Shown here piece by piece: positions 12,390 through 16,687 of a stretch of DNA of 16,687 nt. Within the stretch, counting starts at the first letter, position 1. Every line of letters begins with the position of its first letter. A model generated the notes under the pieces. It was not told where the DNA came from. It made no database searches and saw only the letters and a program-made list of their open reading frames with translations. Position numbers and translations under genes: made by a program. Origin of the DNA: Candidatus Paceibacter sp. (GTDB lineage Bacteria > Patescibacteriota > Minisyncoccia > UBA6257 > HR35); contig JAGDVT010000005.1 in NCBI GenBank assembly GCA_023255765.1, forward strand, positions 1 through 16,687, in the 5' to 3' direction.

Positions 12390-13642
12390 TTTTTAAAAAT
12401 ACTAAATAATAAAACTAGTGAAGAAATTAATGTTAAAGATAATACTATATATACAAATAAATTTTGTATAAAATTATTTTTGTACTCTTTCATTATTTTT
12501 TCATCATTTGCAATCTTCAGAAAATAAAAAAGTAAAATAGGCGTAATAAAACCGTAAATTACAGCTGTATAAAATAAAGCATTAATTGGAGTTATTTTAA
12601 ATATAAAATAGAGATTTGATATTAATATTATTAAGAAAAATAAAAAATAAAAAGGAAGGCTTTCTTTAACAGATTTGTCTAAGCTTGCTGGTATATTAAA
12701 TAATTCACAAAAAGAATATGCCACCCCTCCAGCAAGTACAGGTATAACTAATGTCGTGCTTGAAATTATTGCTATAGTGAAAAATAAAAATCCTAAATCT
12801 CCATAACCAAATTTCAAAACATCAATTAAATTTTCTGCTTTAGTTATTTCGTATATACCTAAAGAATTTAAAATAAAGCCATTAGTCAATATTATAAAAA
12901 ACATCAGTATATTAGAAAATAACATTCCGATAAATGTATCCTCCCTCATATATTTTATTTCTTTTTTTAAGTATGCTTTATTATGCTCTTTTTCTTTAAC
13001 ATGCAATTCTTCTATTTCCTCTTCTGCTTGCCAGAAAAACAAATAGGGAGAAATTGTAGTTCCTAATATACCGAGTAAGATTATAAAGTAATCATAATTA
13101 AATAGAATTTTTGGTATTAATGAGTATTTAATTATTTCTAACCAATTTACTTTTATAAATAAAACTAGAAAAACATAGCTGCACATAAAGATTGTTGTTA
13201 CTTTCAAAAAATTAGCGATTTTCTTATATGGCAAAAGTAAAATAAGGATAGTTATGATTAAACTAAAAATTAAAGAAATAATCCAAATAGGTATAAAAGG
13301 CAAAATTTTATTTAATAAATAACTAGTTATATAAAGATCTGCATAGATATTAAATGAATTAGAAATCAAAACTAATAAAAATAAAAATAACCCCAGTAAA
13401 ATATTAAATTTTTCTTTAATAATACCTATCAAGCCCTTTCCTGTCACTAGTGCTATTCTTGCACACATTTCTTGTATATAATACATCAAAGGCAATGTAA
13501 AAATAGGAGTCCATAAAAAATTTTTATAATTATAAGCACCTGCTATAGAATAGGTTACGATACCAGAAGGATCATCATCACTTGCTCCTGTTATTAAACC
13601 AGGGCCTAGAATTTTAAATATTTTTTTGATTTTTTTGATCAT
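12386..13642 (-). CDS. Nramp-family divalent metal transporter (DPSG subtype)
   Basis: A membrane protein of 418 residues with about 11 helices and the LeuT-like Nramp fold. In helix 1, canonical Nramp proteins have DPGN; here the block is GASDDDPSG (19-27). In helix 6, the usual VMPHN is ISPYL (197-201), so the metal-coordinating methionine is serine and the histidine is tyrosine. The GTTISPYLFFWQ block is typical of a large bacterial Nramp-related group. Because the methionine helps exclude hard ions in classical MntH, this protein may prefer Mg or Mn or have another selectivity; this is inference. It starts 12 nt after tRNA-Ile with no Shine-Dalgarno sequence and overlaps the next gene by 4 bp. 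The start is supported by alignment of the first helix (ILGPGLITGA). Confidence 0.92.
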   Translation of the reverse strand: MIKKIKKIFKILGPGLITGASDDDPSGIVTYSIAGAYNYKNFLWTPIFTLPLMYYIQEMCARIALVTGKGLIGIIKEKFNILLGLFLFLLVLISNSFNIYADLYITSYLLNKILPFIPIWIISLIFSLIITILILLLPYKKIANFLKVTTIFMCSYVFLVLFIKVNWLEIIKYSLIPKILFNYDYFIILLGILGTTISPYLFFWQAEEEIEELHVKEKEHNKAYLKKEIKYMREDTFIGMLFSNILMFFIILTNGFILNSLGIYEITKAENLIDVLKFGYGDLGFLFFTIAIISSTTLVIPVLAGGVAYSFCELFNIPASLDKSVKESLPFYFLFFLIILISNLYFIFKITPINALFYTAVIYGFITPILLFYFLKIANDEKIMKEYKNNFIQNLFVYIVLSLTLISSLVLLFSIFKK

Positions 13643-13654
13643 ATAAATAGGGAT

Positions 13655-13726
13655 TGGGTGCGCCAGGGATCGAACCTGGGACCTCTGTCTTATCAGGACA
13701 GCGCTCTACCACTGAGCTACGCACCC
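13655..13726 (-). tRNA. tRNA-Ile (anticodon GAT)
   Basis: Cloverleaf on the minus strand: acceptor GGGTGCG/CGCACCC, D stem GCTC/GAGC, anticodon stem CTGTC/GACAG, T arm CCAGG-TTCGATC-CCTGG, discriminator A at 13655. The anticodon GAT is at 13692-13694. CCA is not encoded. It is the first gene of the nramp-adk-map-glycogen unit, and its 3' end is 12 nt from the transporter ATG. In many bacteria this tRNA sits in the rRNA spacer; here it stands alone. Confidence 0.95.
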
Positions 13727-13757
13727 ATTAAATTTATTAAATAAACTTATTAAATTA

Positions 13758-13785
13758 ATTATAAACTACTTTAAGTAATTTTCAA
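13758..13785 (-). promoter_or_regulatory. Promoter for tRNA-Ile and the downstream operon
   Basis: TTGAAA (13780-13785), a 16-bp spacer, then TATAAT (13758-13763), on the minus strand and 31 nt before the mature tRNA. The -35 lies inside the last codons of the preceding 67-aa gene. It is one of the two best core promoters in the window. Confidence 0.65.
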
Positions 13786-13969
13786 TTTCTTTATCCAACT
13801 TGTCAAACACATTATAATTTATAGAAGAAATAGATGACTTACTGGGGAATTTTGTAAATACGTTAATTAAATTTCTTAATTTAATTATTGGATATAAAAT
13901 ATAAACTAATACTATTACTAAAATTAGTATTAAGTTGATAATTTTTATTCCTAAATATATTTTTTTCAT
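13766..13969 (-). CDS. Small single-pass membrane protein, 67 aa
   Basis: Not recognised. A lysine-initiated N-terminus is followed by one strongly hydrophobic helix (about residues 5-29) and a polar tail of about 38 residues with Ser/Asn, ending in a short acidic/basic helix (DKLDKEIENYLK). The layout predicts a bitopic inner-membrane protein. It starts 8 bp after the PilO-like gene on the same strand, so it probably belongs to the same transcript and may be a partner of that protein. Its 3' end contains the promoter of the tRNA-Ile operon. Confidence 0.6.
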   Translation of the reverse strand: MKKIYLGIKIINLILILVIVLVYILYPIIKLRNLINVFTKFPSKSSISSINYNVFDKLDKEIENYLK

Positions 13970-13977
13970 TTTGAAAT

Positions 13978-14490
13978 TTAAAAAATAGATATTGTTAGCT
14001 TAATATGATATCCATTTTCGGTCTTTGTTAAATTAGCTTCGCTTATTCCAATATTATGATTTCTACTTTTCAGCTCTTTTTCTATATTGACAACATCTTC
14101 AATATTGCCTACAAATTTTAAAGAAATCAAATTTGGAATATCTTCGCTTGTTTCTATTTTTAAATTATACTTTCTAGCAATGTCTTCTATTAAATTTTTA
14201 ACCTCATCTTTAGACATAGGTTTTTGATTCAATATATTGTTTTTTATATCTTCTATTTTAATATTATATTTCTTTTCAATTTCAGCAATTTTGTTTTTTA
14301 TTAAGACATTTTGTTCATTAATAGACTGCTGAGTTATTAAGCTTGTTAATATATTTTCTCTCTCTTCTATAACGTTTTTTAATTTATTACTCAAAGCATT
14401 AATTGAAAATATTGATATTATTATGATAAATAAAAAAACAGATAAGTTTATTAAAAAGTTTTTTAATAATTTAACAAAGATCGGATTCAT
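13978..14490 (-). CDS. PilO-like type IV pilus inner-membrane protein (tentative)
   Basis: The 170 residues have the PilO layout: a short cytoplasmic N-terminus, one membrane helix (about 12-34), a coiled coil (about 36-90, rich in K, E, I and N), and a C-terminal domain of about 75 residues with beta-alpha-beta pattern, including LISLKFVGNIEDVVNIEKELKS and a final HIKLTISIF strand. In PilO the C-terminal ferredoxin-like fold has a similar F-x-G-x-hhxVhxhhxxLE segment and pairs with PilN to link the pilus machine to the envelope. The match is by architecture rather than by diagnostic residues, and no other pilus gene is in the window. Other single-helix coiled-coil proteins (e.g. FtsL/DivIC-like) are possible. 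It starts 13 bp after uvrB. Confidence 0.5.
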   Translation of the reverse strand: MNPIFVKLLKNFLINLSVFLFIIIISIFSINALSNKLKNVIEERENILTSLITQQSINEQNVLIKNKIAEIEKKYNIKIEDIKNNILNQKPMSKDEVKNLIEDIARKYNLKIETSEDIPNLISLKFVGNIEDVVNIEKELKSRNHNIGISEANLTKTENGYHIKLTISIF

Positions 14491-14503
14491 TTAATTATAT
14501 TAA

Positions 14504-16420
14504 TTATAAATTTTCTTTTTCACTTTCTAAAAACATGATCAATTCCTCTTTTGTAATAATTTCTTCTCTTTTTGCAAATTCTTCTAAAGGAGTTTTTATT
14601 ATTTCTTTTATAATAGGCTTGGGAGTTAAGTTATGTTTTTTATTAAAATTAATTTGATATTCTCTTCTTCTTTTTGTCTCTTTAATAGCCTCTTCCATTG
14701 ATTTGGTAATTTTGTCAGCATAAAAAATTACTTTACCATTTAAATTTCTTGATGCTCTTCCAATTGCCTGAATTAAAGTTGTTGAATTTCTTAGAAAACC
14801 TTCTTTATCTGCATCTAGAATAATAACCAAAGACACTTCTGGCAAATCTAAACCTTCTCTTAGTAAATTAACACCTATTATTACATCAATTTCACCTCTT
14901 CTTAGTTTTCTTATAATTTCCGGCCTTTTCAATGTTTTAATATCAGAATGCAAATATTCTGCTTTAAAGCCTTGAGAATTCAAAAAATCACATAAATTTT
15001 CCGCAGACCTTTTAGTTACAGTTAATATAATTACTCTTTCATTATGCATAATTCTTTTTTCTACTTCTTTTATTAAGTCTATAACTTGATTTTTGGTAGG
15101 TCTAATCTCAATTTCTGGATCTGGTATATAAGTGGGCCTTATTAATTGCTCAACTATTTGCTGTGATTTACTTTTTTCAAATTCGCTTGGAGTTGCTGAT
15201 ACAAATATAAATTGAAAATCCTTCCCGAAAAACTCTTCAAAAGTTAGTGGCCTATGGTCTAATGCTGAAGGTAGTCTCCATCCATATTCTATAAGAGTTT
15301 CTTTTCTTCTCCTATCTCCTCTATACATAGCTTTAATTTGTGGAACAGTAAGATGAGATTCATCTATGAAAATAATAGTATCTTTAGGAATATAATCTAA
15401 AATAGTAAATGGCGGCTCTCCGGGTTTTTTAAACGTTAAATGTCTTTCATAATTTTCTATGCCTGGACAATATCCTTTTGTTTCTAAAAGATGAACATCC
15501 ATTAAAGTTCTTCTTTTCAATCTTTCTGCCTCTACAACCTTTCCTTCTTTTATTAATTCCCAATATCTATCTCTTAATTCTTGTTTAATATTATAAATAG
15601 CCAACTCTAATTTTTCTTTTGGTGTTACAAAAAACTTAGCAGGATAGAATTTTATTTTTTCTAAGTCTTCATAATAATTTGTGTCTACAATTAATCTTAT
15701 TGTATTTTCGATTTTTTTAAATACTTTAAACCTTTTAATTTCAAAAACTTTATTTTCAACAATTTTTAAAACAACTAACTCATTACCATCAGGCATCAAA
15801 ATTTCTATATCACCTACAAATTTATTTTTGCCATTTATTTTTATTAATCTATATACACCTGCCTTCCATTCGTTTTTAAATTTTTCATATTGAAGCAATT
15901 TTAATCTATTAATAAATTCTTTTAAATTTAGTATGCTTCCCAATTTAACCTCTATTCCTATGTTTTCATATTCTTCTGGATTCCCTATACCGTAAAGACA
16001 AGAAACTGAAGAAACTATAACAAAGTCTCGCCTTGTTAACGCACTTTGTATAGCAGCGTGTCTTAATTGATCTAAGAATTCGTTTATTCTTGCGTCTTTA
16101 GCAATATAAGTATCTGTTTCTGGAATATATGCTTCTGGTTGATAATAATCATAATAGCTAACAAAATAGTGTACTGCATTATAAGGAAAGAATGTTCTAA
16201 ATTCTTGATATAATTGAGCTGCTAGCATCTTATTTGGAGAAACTACAAGAGCAGGCCTGTTTATTTTTTCAATAACCCAGGCCATTGTAGCAGTCTTACC
16301 ACTACCAGTCACTCCAATTAATGTTTGAAATTTATAACCCCTTTTTAAACCTTCAACAAGTTTTCTTATAGCAAAAGGCTGATCTCCTGTTGGTTTAAAA
16401 TTAACACTTACTTTAAACAT
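14504..16420 (-). CDS. uvrB: Excinuclease ABC subunit B (lacks C-terminal UVR motif)
   Basis: The damage-verifying helicase of nucleotide excision repair, loaded by UvrA and then engaging UvrC. Walker A GVTGSGKT (36-43), the beta-hairpin YYDYYQPEAYIP (89-100), DESH box (353-356), SATP (409-412) and motif VI QAIGRASR (551-558) are intact, so ATPase and strand-clamp functions should be. The UvrA-binding domain 2 (about 160-250) is present but divergent. The protein is 638 residues against about 670 in E. coli. It stops soon after HNLTPKPIIKEI and has no recognisable C-terminal UVR helix pair, which normally contacts UvrC. The start is fixed by the conserved FKPTGDQP N-terminus. ATG 16420 is separated from tRNA-Leu by one nucleotide and has no Shine-Dalgarno sequence. 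Confidence 0.97.
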   Translation of the reverse strand: MFKVSVNFKPTGDQPFAIRKLVEGLKRGYKFQTLIGVTGSGKTATMAWVIEKINRPALVVSPNKMLAAQLYQEFRTFFPYNAVHYFVSYYDYYQPEAYIPETDTYIAKDARINEFLDQLRHAAIQSALTRRDFVIVSSVSCLYGIGNPEEYENIGIEVKLGSILNLKEFINRLKLLQYEKFKNEWKAGVYRLIKINGKNKFVGDIEILMPDGNELVVLKIVENKVFEIKRFKVFKKIENTIRLIVDTNYYEDLEKIKFYPAKFFVTPKEKLELAIYNIKQELRDRYWELIKEGKVVEAERLKRRTLMDVHLLETKGYCPGIENYERHLTFKKPGEPPFTILDYIPKDTIIFIDESHLTVPQIKAMYRGDRRRKETLIEYGWRLPSALDHRPLTFEEFFGKDFQFIFVSATPSEFEKSKSQQIVEQLIRPTYIPDPEIEIRPTKNQVIDLIKEVEKRIMHNERVIILTVTKRSAENLCDFLNSQGFKAEYLHSDIKTLKRPEIIRKLRRGEIDVIIGVNLLREGLDLPEVSLVIILDADKEGFLRNSTTLIQAIGRASRNLNGKVIFYADKITKSMEEAIKETKRRREYQINFNKKHNLTPKPIIKEIIKTPLEEFAKREEIITKEELIMFLESEKENL

Positions 16421-16421
16421 T

Positions 16422-16504
16422 TGTCCGGGGCGGGAGTCGAACCCGCACGGCCTAAGGCCACTGCCCCCTCAAGACAGCGCGTCTACCAATTCCGCCACCC
16501 GGAC
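16422..16504 (-). tRNA. tRNA-Leu (anticodon GAG)
   Basis: A class II tRNA on the minus strand: acceptor GTCCGGG/CCCGGAC, D arm starting TGGCGGAATTGGTAGACGCG, anticodon stem CTGTC/GGCAG, anticodon GAG at 16468-16470, a long variable arm (TGGCCTTAGGCCGT) and T arm GCGGG-TTCGACT-CCCGC. The discriminator A is at 16422; CCA is not encoded. One base follows before the uvrB ATG. Confidence 0.95.
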
Positions 16505-16687
16505 ATATATATCTCTTGACCTGCCTCGCTTTGACGCGAGTCAAGGCGGGCCTGTCTCGCTGAGTCAATCCCTAAGCACTCATAAATCTAAATTTATTTT
16601 AAAATTTTCTGACATTTGCCTTCAGGTCATCTCCTGAAGCCCACAGCCCACAAAGTGCTTACGCACATTTTGTCGCCGGAATGACTT
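16505..16687. other. Palindrome-rich non-coding right edge
   Basis: No gene is visible here. The segment is GC-richer than the genes and holds several inverted repeats: CTTGA/TCAAG plus CTCGC/GCGAG around 16516-16545; CTTCAGG/CCTGAAG (16620-16639); and ACAAAGTGC/GCAC..TTTGT (16650-16673). TGCCTCGCT at 16522-16530 is the reverse complement of the first 9 bases of the window. The final GCCGGAATGAC resembles the edge of palindromic intergenic repeats seen in many bacteria, but the window cuts it off. A promoter for tRNA-Leu must lie here; I could not place one (TTGACT at 16539-16544 has no partner at normal spacing). Confidence 0.5.

Noticed and set aside
4390..13642. Alternative genetic code with TGA read as glycine
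   Set aside because: TGA terminates the 114-aa gene, the Nramp gene, the adenylate-kinase-like gene and the glycogen synthase at correct family lengths.
15681..15893. 70-codon plus-strand frame inside uvrB
   Set aside because: Antisense of UvrB domain 2; no start signals.
16539..16544. TTGACT as -35 box for tRNA-Leu
   Set aside because: No acceptable -10 at 15-19 bp; the TATATA run lies about 26 bp away, next to the mature tRNA end.
1..16687. CRISPR array, insertion sequence, prophage or defence genes
   Set aside because: No regularly spaced repeats, transposase, integrase, nuclease cassette or toxin-antitoxin pair was seen on either strand.

Overview
The window is a very AT-rich, gene-dense piece of a bacterial chromosome. 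Bacterial identity rests on lepA (elongation factor 4), uvrB, a bacterial-type threonyl-tRNA synthetase, a type I methionine aminopeptidase and bacterial tRNA features. Several traits point to a reduced genome such as a Patescibacteria/CPR member: lysine- and isoleucine-rich proteins, ThrRS without its TGS domain, UvrB without its C-terminal UVR motif, tRNAs without encoded CCA, a PilO-like pilus protein, almost no intergenic space and almost no Shine-Dalgarno sequences. This placement is inference. TGA ends at least four genes (114-aa gene, nramp-like, adk-like, GT3), so TGA is not recoded, which argues against the Gracilibacteria/Absconditabacteria code.

Layout. 1-316 has no convincing gene but holds an unusually GC-rich, hairpin-rich segment that may encode an unrecognised structured RNA, followed by tRNA-Pro(GGG) and an orphan 236-aa gene. 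On the minus strand come thrS (1134-2933), a leader region with a possible 21-codon ORF, and a self-contained zinc-ribbon gene with its own promoter, strong RBS and terminator (about 3178-3543). Further right are a predicted eight-helix membrane protein and a small helical protein (3533-4734), transcribed away from lepA (4777-6549) by a mirror-image promoter. A GNAT acetyltransferase and a glycerophosphodiester phosphodiesterase (6541-7715) start back to back 20 bp apart.

The largest unit is on the minus strand, 13726 down to 7690: tRNA-Ile(GAT), an Nramp-family transporter, an adenylate-kinase-like gene, map, a eukaryotic-type (GT3) glycogen synthase and an amylo-alpha-1,6-glucosidase-type debranching enzyme. 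Most joints overlap by 4 bp (ATGA), so the genes are almost certainly co-transcribed. The last two enzymes would build and trim an alpha-glucan store. Upstream of this unit is another minus-strand unit: tRNA-Leu(GAG), uvrB, a PilO-like protein and a one-helix 67-aa protein. The right edge (16505-16687) is non-coding, palindrome-rich and higher in GC.

The main themes are expression architecture and the GT3 pathway. All three tRNAs are followed at once by a same-strand gene (1, 12 and 31 nt away). Several starts have a TATAAT box only 7-9 nt upstream, which suggests leaderless mRNAs. The one gene with a consensus promoter, Shine-Dalgarno sequence and terminator is the tiny zinc-ribbon gene. I saw no CRISPR array, transposase, toxin-antitoxin pair or defence cassette.
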